From assembly GCF_963678635.1 (NCBI RefSeq), contig NC_087070.1, positions 39,356,397-39,420,396 on the forward strand: DNA of 64,000 nucleotides. Reading direction: 5' to 3'. A program made the translations under genes and the position numbers. The notes under the pieces are model-generated. The model saw only the letters and a list, made by a program, of their open reading frames with translations, was not told the DNA's origin and ran no database searches. The DNA comes from Symsagittifera roscoffensis. Lineage: Eukaryota; Xenacoelomorpha; Acoela; Convolutidae. Below are positions 30,925 through 42,400 of this stretch, one piece after another; the stretch's first letter is position 1, and the number at the start of each line of letters is the position of its first letter.

Positions 30925-32595
30925 ACTAGGGGCCCAGCTGAAAGCTGGAGAGACCTGTTTGATTATTTTAATATTGATTATTTTAAAATTGTTTTAAAAA
31001 TTTAGGTTTCTCAAGTCGATAGCGCCCTTCCTACGCAAAAAAAGTGAAAGAAAAGCTTATGTTAACGTAAGCATAGCGGATTCCATTGTCTAAAAAATAC
31101 ACACAATAAGTATATTGAATCTTTGTTCCAATGCCAAAAAATTTAAAAAAAAAACTTTTCCTAAGTGTACAGCTCTTCCCCGAGACAAATTAAGGACCAG
31201 CCGCTTGAGCAGGGGAGTTTCCTACAACCTGGTCTATCGATTAAACCCTTAATCCCAAATCTGGATGGGTAGTTTTTGAAGAAATCGAAAAAGTTTGAAA
31301 AAATGGCCTAAAAACCGAAAAATTGACTATTCCTAAGTGTATACCTCTTCCCCTAGACAAATTAGGGACGAGCCATTTGTGTAGGGGGGGTTCCTACAAC
31401 CTGGTCTATCGATTAAACCCTTAATCCCAAATCTGAACGGGTAGTTTTTGAGGAAATCGGAAAGATTTGGAAAAAGGCCAAAAAAGTCAAAAAAGTGACT
31501 TTTCATAAGTCTATAGCTCTTCCACTAGGCAAGTTAAGGACCAGCCGCTTGTGCGGGGGAGTTTCCTACAACCTGGTCTATCGATTAAACCCTTAATTCC
31601 AAATCTGTATGGGTAGTTTTTGAGGAAATCGGAAAGATTTGAAAAAAGGCCAAAAAAGTGACTTTTCCTAAGTCTATAGCTCTTCCCCTAGGCAAGTTAA
31701 GGACCAGCCGCTTGTGCGGGGAGTTTCCTACAACCTGGTCTATCGATTAGACCCTTAATTCCAAATCTGGATGGGTAGTTTTTGAGGAAATCGATAATTT
31801 CCGAAAAAATAGGCAAAAAAATCAAAAAAGTGACTTTTCCTAAGTCTATAGCTCTTCCCCTAAGCAAATTAGGGACCAGCCGCTTGTGCGTGGGAGTTTC
31901 CTACAACCTGGTCCATCGATTAAACCCTTAATCCCAAATCTGGACGGGTAGTTTTTGAGGAAATCGGAAAGATTTGAAAAAAGGCCAAAAAAGTGACTTT
32001 TCCTAAGTCTATAGCTCTTCCCCTAGGCAAGTTAAGGACCAGCCGCTTGTGCGGGGGAGTTTCCTACAACCTGGTCTATCGATTAGACCCTTAATTCCAA
32101 ATCTGGATAAGTAGTTTTTGATGAAACCGATAATTTCCGAAAATTAGGCAAAAAAATCAAAAAAGTGACTTTTCCTAAGTCTATAGCTCTTCCCCTAAGC
32201 AAATTAGGGACCAGCCGCTTGTGCAGGGGAGTTTCCTACAACCTGGTCTATCGATTAAACCCTTAATCCCAAATCTGGACGGGTAGTTTTTGAGGAAATC
32301 GAAAATTTCCGAAAAAATGGGCAAAAAGTGAAAAAAGTACCGAGTTGTGAAGCTTTTCTAAGACCGTAGGGGGTGGGGTAGGGTAAAAATTGCCCTAAAT
32401 TTCATGCAGGCAGGTAGGTGAAACGCTACTGAATCCATTGGTACCACTTTTATGAGAATCTGACGGGTAGTTTTTTGGGAAAGCGAATTTTTCGAAAAAG
32501 CGTCTCAAAAAAAATAATAATAAAAAAAAAACCAGATCTCATCTGGAAAAAAAAAAAAAACGTTTTCATAATACCTGTTTAATAAATCAAACAGG
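30925..32595. mobile_element. Tandem-core mobile element, copy 2, with higher-order array
   Basis: Left end ctaggggcccagctgaaagc (hairpin CCAGCT-GAA-AGCTGG) then cctgtttgattattttaa. Right end is the hairpin CCTGTTT-aataaatc-AAACAGG. Between 31171 and about 32340 lie seven well-conserved units; the landmark agctcttcccc sits at 31171, 31343, 31515, 31678, 31850, 32013 and 32185, giving spacings 172, 172, 163, 172, 163, 172. It ends with a different, unrepeated block before the terminal hairpin. Confidence 0.8.
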
Positions 32596-32678
32596 AATTT
32601 TGAGGATTCGAAAATTTCCAGGAAAACAAAATTTCTGGGGCAGAGTAAAAGACGAGAGCAGAAAACTTGCAGATGCAT

Positions 32679-32829
32679 TTACTGATTGTTTTCTTCGTCG
32701 TCATCATTTACATGGCACCTGGTGATGTGTTGCTGCATGGTCGTTTCGAACAGTGCTATAAATTCACAAAGGCTACATACTATCGGTGGGTATTCGAACT
32801 CTTCATAGTGCTTTGCTCTGATATGATTT
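32679..32829 (-). CDS. Probable last exon of a C2H2 zinc-finger gene
   Basis: A canonical finger CSLCEF...QQHITRCH (C-x2-C-x12-H-x4-H) and the end of a preceding finger (NHIRAKH), then a short acidic tail ending at TAA 32679. A branch-like CTTTTTACTAC and TCTGACAG precede 32829, but the frame is open upstream to 32996 and the exon start is uncertain. The first half of the broken finger (CDWCKHK) ends the ORF at 34136-35056, so both probably belong to one gene; the exact join was not resolved and a small exon may be missing. Confidence 0.6.
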
Positions 32830-33634
32830 CTGTCAGATTTCCAGGGATGTTCAAAAATGATGTAGTAAAAAGAATATCCCGTTTGCAAAAAAAATATTAA
32901 ACAATCGAAATTTAAATAATTTTCTTTTAGATGTAACTGGCTTTTTATAGAAACCGACAAAACGTTTTCTTCATTCAAAAATTTTGATCGGGTCACGCCT
33001 GAAAGGCCTTCAAAGGTGATATATTAGAAGAAGCACGTTTGAAGTTTTCTTGTGGTTTCTAATTTGGTGTGAAAAAAAAAACCGGATTATTTGAATAGCT
33101 ATGGGTCGCTTTTTGTTATACTTCGCACAATATTTATAATTTGTATCATAAGCCAAATTTTGTGGCAAAAGAAAGTGAAAAGCCTAAATTTTTGAATAGC
33201 ATTTGTTCTGGCAGAGTAATGTATAAACAAAAACTCTTAGTAGAAGTATGATTGTTGATTGAAAATGAAATGACTATATTATGCATTATAGTTCTCAAAT
33301 TTAATATTTGCACTATACTCAAAATTACCACCTATTGTAACATTACACCCTTACTTCTTTCCCTGTTCGTCTGATGTAATGTTCGCCTGATTAAATAAGA
33401 GCTTGATTTAATGATCGTTTAAACAATCTATAAGCGCTCTAACATCTAGCACAACACAGACGAATTTTCTTTCGGGTATTTCTAACAAATCCTACCTTTG
33501 ATTGAACAACTTTCTGTTCATCCGTCTGCTTTCACATATTAAAACTGCGACACCATTAAAAACCAACGAGCAACTGGCTATTTTTAGAGCTATGCAAACA
33601 AAACTCGGCAGACTCAGCTCAAAACGAACATGAC

Positions 33635-34063
33635 CACTGAGGCAGGGGCGGATTTGGGGGGGGGGGGGGGGGGGCGGACGCCCTTCCCTTAGGGATTCGA
33701 CCCCCTACCCCCTGCCGACCCAAAGGGTCCCCCCTTGATACTTTTTCAGAAATCCATTTTTGGCCAACCGACCCTAAAATTTTTCTAAAGGCGCCTTTGG
33801 CGCCAATATATACTAATTTTAAGGGGGAGCGCGCGCCAAAGAAAACGCGTTTTTTTGTCAAAATTTTCCAAAAAGTGCCCAAAACGGCTTTCAAAAAATT
33901 GCCTGCGGCGCAGAAGATTTGGCTAAAACAGGGTCTTTTTACTGCTTTGGGAGAGCTCGGAAAATCAATCTGATCGACCTAAAAAAAAATCGTCAAAATT
34001 TTCGAAAATTTTTTGAAAATCCCCCCCCCTCAAGAAAATCCTAGATCCGCCCCTGCACTGACG
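33635..34063. mobile_element. hAT-type MITE, copy 1, with 8-bp target duplication
   Basis: Element 33643-34055 begins caggggcggatttggg and ends cctagatccgcccctg. Flanks cactgagg (33635-33642) and cactgacg (34056-34063) match at 7 of 8 bases. The interior has a long G run and a block taaaggcgcctttggcgcca shared with the other two copies. Non-coding. 8-bp duplications and CAGGGG ends point to the hAT superfamily. Confidence 0.93.
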
Positions 34064-34135
34064 TAACCTATATCGAACATTGACATGATGAACATTAAAG
34101 TTTAGATGATTGTCCCCCTATTTTGGCACAATGGT

Positions 34136-35056
34136 TTAACCAGTGCTGATATAACTTTGAACAATCCTATATGCTCCCATAGTGTAGAATACTTTATGTT
34201 TACACCAATCACACTGCCAAAATACTTTCCTCGGAGCTGATTTCCACCTGCTAGAAGGACGTTTCCCTTTTTGAGAACGCTTTGATTGTTCTCGTGAACA
34301 CTTTTTGATGACGTCTAAGACGCTTGGGAGTCTGGAGTTAACACGTGGGGGCTTCAGAGTTTCAATCCTTTTCTGACATGCTTCAAACAGGTCAGCAAAA
34401 CACGGAACTGCAGTAGGAGGAGGTCGATTAACTTGGAACCGATTTCCCTCGTGAACACATTCTACTTTGATAACTTTATTCTCAATTCCAGGAAAAGACT
34501 CCACACCATCTTCTTGTATTTTATTCTCCTCAGCAAACTGTGATATTGTTTCATTTTCTCTCTCTCTTTTGATTGCGACATTCGTGGCCAACTTATAGTC
34601 AATAACATGTATTTTGCATTGATCTGATTCTACTGGACAGTCATCCGCTCCTGCTTCTGTCTCGAAGTCACCGGGCTCCTTTTTGATCTGAGGGGTGCAG
34701 TCTGCCACTGGCTCGCTGTTTCGAGCTAAACTAGGTAAAGTGTTTAAACAGTTCACATTAAATGGTTCTATTTGTAGCGGAGCAGTTTGTTTTATGATTG
34801 GCAGGTTATTCTGTGCAATATCCAAACCGTGTATATCACAATATGGTTCCGTTTTTATCAAAAGAGTTTCATCTGCTGGAAATTTTTCGGGTGTATTGAT
34901 AATATAGTCGATTTCACAAGGTTCTCTTTTTATCAGAGGGATATTGATTGTGACTGGCGGCGAGTTATTTGATACTTTCACGGCACATTCATTGTTTTGC
35001 GAATGAAATGATGCTATTTCGTCAAACGAAAGAAATGGACTTAACTGCGACGTCAT
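34136..35056 (-). CDS. Zinc-finger protein exon with repeated SUMO-type motifs
   Basis: ATG at 35056; a TTTTTTCAG at about 35085 suggests an upstream non-coding exon. Five psi-K-x-E sites are visible: IKREP (K43), IKTEP (K68), IKKEP (K125), IKRER (K163) and IKVE (K197), spread through a low-complexity acidic region. Near the end a basic stretch (SKRSQKGKRPSSRWKSAPRK) precedes the start of a C2H2 finger (FWQCDWCKHK). Likely a nuclear DNA-binding protein regulated by sumoylation; that is inference from motif density. The finger is completed, if at all, by the exon near 32.8 kb. The 3' boundary is uncertain; candidate donors are AAA|GTATTC or ACTG|GTTAAA. Confidence 0.7.
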   Translation of the reverse strand: MTSQLSPFLSFDEIASFHSQNNECAVKVSNNSPPVTINIPLIKREPCEIDYIINTPEKFPADETLLIKTEPYCDIHGLDIAQNNLPIIKQTAPLQIEPFNVNCLNTLPSLARNSEPVADCTPQIKKEPGDFETEAGADDCPVESDQCKIHVIDYKLATNVAIKRERENETISQFAEENKIQEDGVESFPGIENKVIKVECVHEGNRFQVNRPPPTAVPCFADLFEACQKRIETLKPPRVNSRLPSVLDVIKKCSREQSKRSQKGKRPSSRWKSAPRKVFWQCDWCKHKVFYTMGAYRIVQSYISTG

Positions 35057-35084
35057 CTTGACTACTACTGTAAGAGCCTACTAT

Positions 35085-36424
35085 CTGAAAAAACAACAAC
35101 ACAGTTTCAATAGATTAATTCATTAATTGTGGTTTCTGCGATTGGCAGAGGGCTCTATGAAAAGCTGTTCAGCCTATGCAAAGTCTGTTTCTCTTTTTAG
35201 TCAAAAAAAAAATGCAAACCGTTTAAAAGTATTTCAAATAGTAAAACGACATTTTTTTGTTTATCAAACAAAAATAAATTAACTCATACAATGTTTTGGA
35301 GAATCTACCCTTGTTAAAGTTTGTTGGGCTACGTAAGGGGCTCACTTTGATATAATTATGTCTGTGATCGACTGGGTATTTTTGGCTTAATTCTTGATAA
35401 ACTAAGAAAATTCAAAATGACCCATTTTTCGGGTTTAATTTTGGGTCCGAATTTTGCAAAACAAATTACACCATATTAATTCTGCTAAAATTTTAAGCAA
35501 GTTTTGTCTTCAAAACCTTTCACCTAAATTCAACTCAATTTGAAAAAAAAACGCGTTTTAAATTTCAAGTTTAGTGCGTTTTGTCCGGTTAATTTAAATC
35601 AGCACTGTATAAGTGATCGAACTGATGACATGCTTCCTGCCTGCAGATTTAAAAAAAGAAAAAAAACCAAATCGAGTTTGTAAAGTCACAACTGAGAACA
35701 AAAAACGATTTGGAATAGAAAGGGTGATTCAAACACAGACACGCCCAAAATATGTCTGTTTTCGACGAAACCACTGAGTTGACCATATAATTCAATCGTT
35801 TCTTTTAAATAATAAAAACAATTACTTTTAAATTTTATTTCATTTCGGGATCTAACTAACAATCAGGGACATAATTTGTAGTAGAAAAATAAATATTCAT
35901 TACAGTAAAATAAATATATGGATAAGACAATGATCAGGTATACATAGAAGAGACAAACTAACAACCATTCAATTTAAAAGCCTCGAAAACTGGCTTATTC
36001 GGTCATTTTTCAACGGTCGAACATTTAGCGAACTGATTTCAAATGATTTTTTCGAAGATAGTTGAAATTCTTCTGGCATAACGCAGTTACACAAAATGGA
36101 CAAATTAAAGCAGAGATGTCACCTTGAGGATCAGGACCTTGAGAGTTCCAATGATGATCAGGAACAACATTATGATGATGATGTATATGATACTGTTTCA
36201 CATGAAGTTGTATTGTGCTGTTGCTGATTTAGTGTTTCAAGGCTATGCTAGTTCGCTCGTTTCAGTGCCTTTTTTCTGCGTTGATTTCACAATATTTAAT
36301 ACGACGCTGACCTCGCGATTGGCGAATTTATATCATGATTCTAATAGTTTCTACGTGATATTGACGCCACTTATTCGTATCTCTTCAAGTATCCGGTTGA
36401 TCCGATTAGCTCGCTTCTATTCGG
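35085..36424. other. No gene recognised
   Basis: AT-rich sequence upstream of the zinc-finger exon and downstream of WASHC4. A non-coding first exon of the zinc-finger gene may lie here. A SINE or MITE end was not identified. Confidence 0.5.
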
Positions 36425-39400
36425 TTACATCAAGTAGTTCTCGCCTCCGTCTTGGTGGTCGTCTGGATCCGGCTGCTGGAAGAATATCCTCGCACTGGAG
36501 AAGGAGAAGAAAAGCAGGTCAAACTCCTTTCGCAACTTCTCAATCTTCGTAAAGGTCACTTCTGACGCCTAAACAGCATGATCAGAAATTCAGATAGAAC
36601 ACTAACATGAACATCAGCATCGTTAATATCGTCGTCACAAATGTTATTTAAAATTTCTCAAATTCGAAGGTGTCTTACAATTCGAGTACTTTTTAAAAGC
36701 ACAGCTCGATTTCTTCTCCTAAGTACCAACAGACAATTCTAACCAGGGGCGAATTCAGGGAGGGACGCTCCTCCCCCTCAGGGATTCGACCCCCTACAGA
36801 CCCAAAGGGAACCCCTTTGGTTCTTTTTAAGAAATCCATTTTTGGCCAACCGACCCTAAAATTTTTCTAAAGGCGCCTTTGGCGCCAATTTTTACTAATT
36901 TTGAGATGGAGCGCGCGCCAAAAAACAGCGATTTTTCCGTCAAAACTTTCCAAAAAAAAAAGTGCACAAAACGAGCTTTTTCACGTGTTTTTTCATAAAT
37001 TATCTGTCTTTACAGTGTTCTGTGAGCGCTCGGGAACTCAATTTGATCAATCTAAAAAAATGTTCAAAAAAAATTCAAACCCGCCCCCTCCCTCCCATCG
37101 AGAAAATCCTAGATCCGCCCCCTGATTCTAACACTTTCAAACATTTTTAGCTACAAACTTTCAGTAGCTGTTCACATATGCGAGGAACAATTCCAACCAA
37201 TCAACTTCATTTAACCCACTGGTTGTGTCGCTTAACTCTTTTAGAGATTCTAAACTGAGTTATGATTGGGTAGCATAACTTTCGGGCTTTCGATGCTAAT
37301 TCCTTATCGTGTTCTCGTCATTTTCTTCATTCATTCCAGAAAAATTTCGCTTATTTCACCTGTAACTGTTTCTTGTCTTCTCTATTGTTAGAATTGAGTG
37401 CACTCTGTCTAGCCATTGCCTCTTCAAGGTCACTCTTCAGCTTTGTCCGGATGGAGTCGAACCAGTGGAGAGAGTCGAAGTCTCCATTCTGGTCCAGAAA
37501 CGACAGCACAAACGAAACTCCCATCGCAAACCCGTCGTCTGTGAACAGAGCACCCGTCTTGTCTTTCTTCACCATCTGTTCACGTCGCTTAAAACAAATC
37601 ATACCGCTTATTTTCACTAAGCCCTGAACGAAAATGCAACCAATTTTGTGGAGGACCAATTCAACCTTATTGCCTAGACTAAAACTCATTTAGCCTAATA
37701 GCGAAATCGCAAGTATCTAACAATCTATTCCCTTAAAATTTCAAAATAAAAATCAGAACATGATATTGATTAGCTCTGAACAAAGTATGTGCTACAAATA
37801 AACTTCTAGTTCAGATCTTTTAAGTTCTGACTTAAAACAGCCTAGACTGTTCAGGCAATGCATTATCTGGGTGCGGATTTTCTCGACTTTGACGATATTT
37901 ATCAAAATTGGACAATTAGAACGCGAGCATAAAACACAATTCGCAGTACAGCCTAAAATAAGAAAACACGCCGAGCATATAAAACATTTCGAAAAACAGC
38001 CTGTAATAAATTGTTTTCGTCCATACTGAGTCCGTTGCTTGAGGGTGAGGCAGCATTGCTCAGTCCAAAAAATTTGCATGCAGTTCTTCAGTAGGAACAC
38101 AAGTTAAATGATTTTTCACAATTGGTGAAATTGCATTGTAGAGCTGCATGTGGCTTCGAATAACAATGCATGCTTTCTTGGTGCTCAGTAGTGATATGCA
38201 CAGATATTTTTATTCGATGCGAATTTTTTATCCAACCTTTTGTTCAGTTTAAGAAAAGTTTTTTTTTGAGTTCTCGCAAAACCTCAGAGAAAATCTGCTT
38301 GCGCGTTATGTTTTAGTTTCTAAGTTACAAACAGAGGCAATGCTGTTCTTCAATTACTAGCCTCGACTTAGTAAAAAAAATCAGCTACGCCTCCGATTCG
38401 AACAAACGACCTACTGCAAAATAGAGATTACGAGTCTCACGCACTAGTCACCTAACCACGGTCGCTTCATTTATGGCAAAAGCAAGCCACAAATAAATCA
38501 GAGAACAGATGCTATGCAATTTTCAATGCTACAGTGAAATTTCCATATAAGTGAACACTTTCAATGAACACTTTTGTTTGCGAGATCAGCTAGAAAAAAA
38601 AGACGGTTGGTAGAAATACACTAACTCTCGCAAGCACAGAGGCAAAGCGGAGCAACACGAGCAAAAAAAAAGGAAAAAAATTATGAAAAAAACTAAGTGT
38701 ACCAAAATTTTAATTTTCTCGATATGTCTCAATTGAAATTCATTCCTGGCAGAAAAAAACCTAGAATATTGGATATTAAATTAGCAACGGAAAAAAACTT
38801 AGGAAGAGGCAACAAAGTCGACAATTTTTGAGCAGACAATTTGATACGAAAAAGATACGATTATATAAAAAAATCTGAAGAAGTCCCACGTGAAACTATA
38901 ATGAAAAACACTTGCACTTGCAACTGCAATGAAAAATGTTTACAGCACAAACAAAACCCGTGATTATGTGGCAAATAAGACGAAAAAACTTCAGCAGACA
39001 AACGAAAGTCGGACAATACAATTTTTTTTGTCAATTGCATACAAACTGAAAACAGACGGCCGGGACGTTAACCCCAGACCTTAGGACGCAAAGGTGACGT
39101 CATTAACCCCTAGGCCCGTTGGAAAGGAATCTAAAAAAAGTCAGGGTTCAAAAGTTTTAAAAAAAATTGTAGAAAGAACAGAAAAAGGAAGAAAAATTCG
39201 AGCTGAAAAAACCTGTTGTCATAAAAAAATTTTGAGCTATTTATCTTTAATGGAAACACATATAAGCAAAAGAATATACTTAACAAGCGAAACATAAATT
39301 GACTGAGCTGAAATAACTTGAGCCGAAATCGTTTAATTGAAATCAAAACGAATCACAAATTACAGAACTTTCAATTATAGTACAAACTGTTTAAATAAAT

Positions 39401-42400
39401 AAAAAATAAAATCTGTGCTTTGAAACATAATCCCAGAAAGACGCAAAAGATGATACAAATTGCATTTTAAAAAAGGGAAAATGAGCCGACGGAAACTAGG
39501 AAGAAACTCACGAATTTTATTTGAAACAAAAAGCTATTACCTGAAACGAACTTCTCCTAATTACTAATTAAATGATGGCAGTTTTATTTACATTTTCAGG
39601 TATGCATGGAAGCAGTCGTAAAATTTACCATTCCTACAAAAATTGACCATTCAGTGAACAAGATTAACTATCATTTTACAGGAAACCATTTTTTGTCAAA
39701 AACGCGTCTCTTTTTCAGTCTAGTTTTGGCGTGTAATTCCTTAATCAGTCTAAAAACAATTTTCGTGCATGCGAGAGAGCTTTGTTGCTTCGCATTAAAT
39801 AGTCGAAAATCGCGGGACTCTTTGGCCTATTTTCTAACCGTTTTCATCTTTTCCGCAAAATTGATCATCAATGCTGGCACAATCACATAGAAATTCTTCA
39901 CATGAATGTTTTTCGCTTTGTGAAACTCAGTGGAGAACACATTTACGAATAGGCCGAAGTAATCGGTGCCTTCTGCGAAGTTCTTGCTCAAGTTCTCCAG
40001 ACAAGTGTCCAGATTCCTGGCAGCATCCTCTGTTTCCTGTGATAGTTTCTCTGCCTTCACTTGTTCCTCAAATGAGACTATGTCGTCCAAGTCAGGCACG
40101 AACTCAATGGCGTGACTGCAGGTGTTCAGTCCTCCCGATCTACAAATGGGAATACGATCTCACTTACCAAATATTGATTCTAGGAGCGCAAGTTTACCAA
40201 CGATACATATATCTGTCATACAAGGGTAAACATAGACAAAAGAATTAAAACTAGCTGAAAATAAATTTTAAAATGACTCCAAAATTAAGTCATAGCTTTC
40301 CAATTTTCCCAAAAAGTTTTGAAAGGTTGCCACCTAACCAAAAATTAACTCAATGATTTGTAGTATTTTGTATGGCACTTTTCGGTTTTGCCTAATTGGA
40401 ACCGAAAAGTTATGCAAGAGAATCTATGCGCCCATCGTGTTTACACGGTGCGTCCTGATTTACCAACAGACATTTTAATTCAACACTCAGCCAACAGACA
40501 GTTGGGAGAGAGTCAATGAACGCAAGGAAGCAGAAAAAATCTGACAAGTTTTATGAAAAAAATCAACTTTCCAATTTCCAAGAAAAAAATGGCATTGGCA
40601 TTGAAGTTCTTTGAAATTCTAGAAGAATTTAGTTGACAATTTTTTTGCTAAAAATTGATGCACTTTCAGAAAACCGGTTAAATGGGTTAAAGATTTATTT
40701 CGCTGGAAAATCTGAAAATTAAAATCCACTTTCGAAATTAGAAGTTAATCACGTTTTAGAAACCTTTACAATTGTGCTTTTCGAAAGTGAAGTTTGGCTT
40801 CCTTTTAATACAGGAAAAAACTGAAATTCAAAAAAAAATCAAAATTCAAACCGCGGAAAAATAAATTTGAGCCTGAACAAATTTTACGATTTTTTCCGAG
40901 AAAAAGAATAAATCATCTAAACCAATATACGATTCTTCACTACGCTCATTGACTCATACAAAGACTAACTTTTTTGATTTTTGTCATTTTTCTGGATAAA
41001 AAAGACTGCTCGTATCAGGGCGAAGCACTGAATGTTCCGACTGCTTTAAAGGTCTATGGAGTAGTAATAAAATGAAAAAAATTGATGTAAAAAAAATGAA
41101 ACTAAATTTTTTTAATTTGAGATTTTTTGTGAAAATTATCCGCCCATACGCCCTATAAAGTACAAAGTCATAGATTTTGCTCCTAGTAACAAATCAATTT
41201 TGGCAAATAAGCTTCCTTTAACCAATTCGGAGCGCTTTATAAGACGGATAAACTCTCCGCTTATGCTTTAATATCGCGAAATATATCGCGCGTTAATTAA
41301 CCCAAATTGGCCAAAATGCTCCCATAACTTCACGAAAAACGATCACAGGTGAAATATCTTTTCAAATTTACGCTCAGGACAACAATATTTTTAAATGAAT
41401 TGATATTAAAAAATTCCGTCAAAAACGGTTAGTTAAAAAGTCGAAACCTGTCTGAAGGAAAAAAAACCACCCGAGCACAAATACTCGGTTACTTTCGTTA
41501 TGAAAGTCGCAACAACAAACACAGATTTGAAACGTTTCTTTGAATTGGATTCATCAAGACAAAACTGCTTTGAAATTTCAAAAATTACACGCCGTTATTT
41601 GATTTTGCTCAACTCGGACCTAAAATTTAAAGGCAAAATGAGTCGATTTCAACTCGATTTTCCCAGTCAAAAATTACCGATTCAGTTTATGAACACAGCA
41701 TATCAAAAAAAGTTTTCATTACACCGACGAAATTTAACAATGGTACGATATCTGACAGGAAAAGCCTTATTCGAAAGCGTTGAAAGCAGAAGTTTTGTGT
41801 TTTATGCAGTAAAAACAACTAGGAATTCTCATTAGGTCAACTTTACTGCTTAAGTTCCATTTTGACATCCGGAACCGAGTTTGATCTACGCTACAAAATT
41901 CGCGTCGAGACTCACTAACTCGTCGAGACTCACTAACACACAAAAAATAGCGTTAATAAACTATCAGCATTGCCCGAAGAAACTATACAAAAAACAAGAC
42001 TGCTCGCATCAGTGCGAAGCCCTGAGAGTTCCGACTGCCTTATAAGGTCTATGGATCAATATTAACAAAAAAAAATTAAACCTAAAAAAAAAAACAATTT
42101 TGTTTGAGATTTTTTGTGAAAATCATCCCCAACATGCCATATAAAATACAACGTGATAGATTTTGCTCCCAGTAACAAACAAATTATGGCAAATAAGCTT
42201 CCTCCAATCAATTTGAAAAGATTTCTAGCCTGATTTAATCTCCGCTTACGCGTCAATTGCGCGAAATATTTCGCGCGTTAATTGTCCCAAATTGGCCAAA
42301 ATGGCAATCTTTAAACCCCCATAACTTAAGCAAAAATGATCTCAGGTCAAATACCTTTTCCAATTGAAGCTCAGAACAACAATACCTTTCGAATGATATA

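Noticed and set aside
31171-32340. CRISPR-like array
   Set aside because: Units are contiguous tandem repeats without unique spacers, in a eukaryotic mobile element.
36124-36552. 142-codon plus-strand ORF
   Set aside because: It lies antisense over WASHC4 exon 10 and its flank; the minus frame matches the WASHC4 C-terminus.
37792-38100. Cysteine-rich 102-codon minus-strand ORF in WASHC4 intron 8
   Set aside because: No splice sites or conserved spacing that make it an exon; WASHC4 is already continuous without it.
41500-41835. 111-codon plus-strand ORF
   Set aside because: It starts inside the M3 repeat end; Lys/Phe-rich composition typical of chance frames here.
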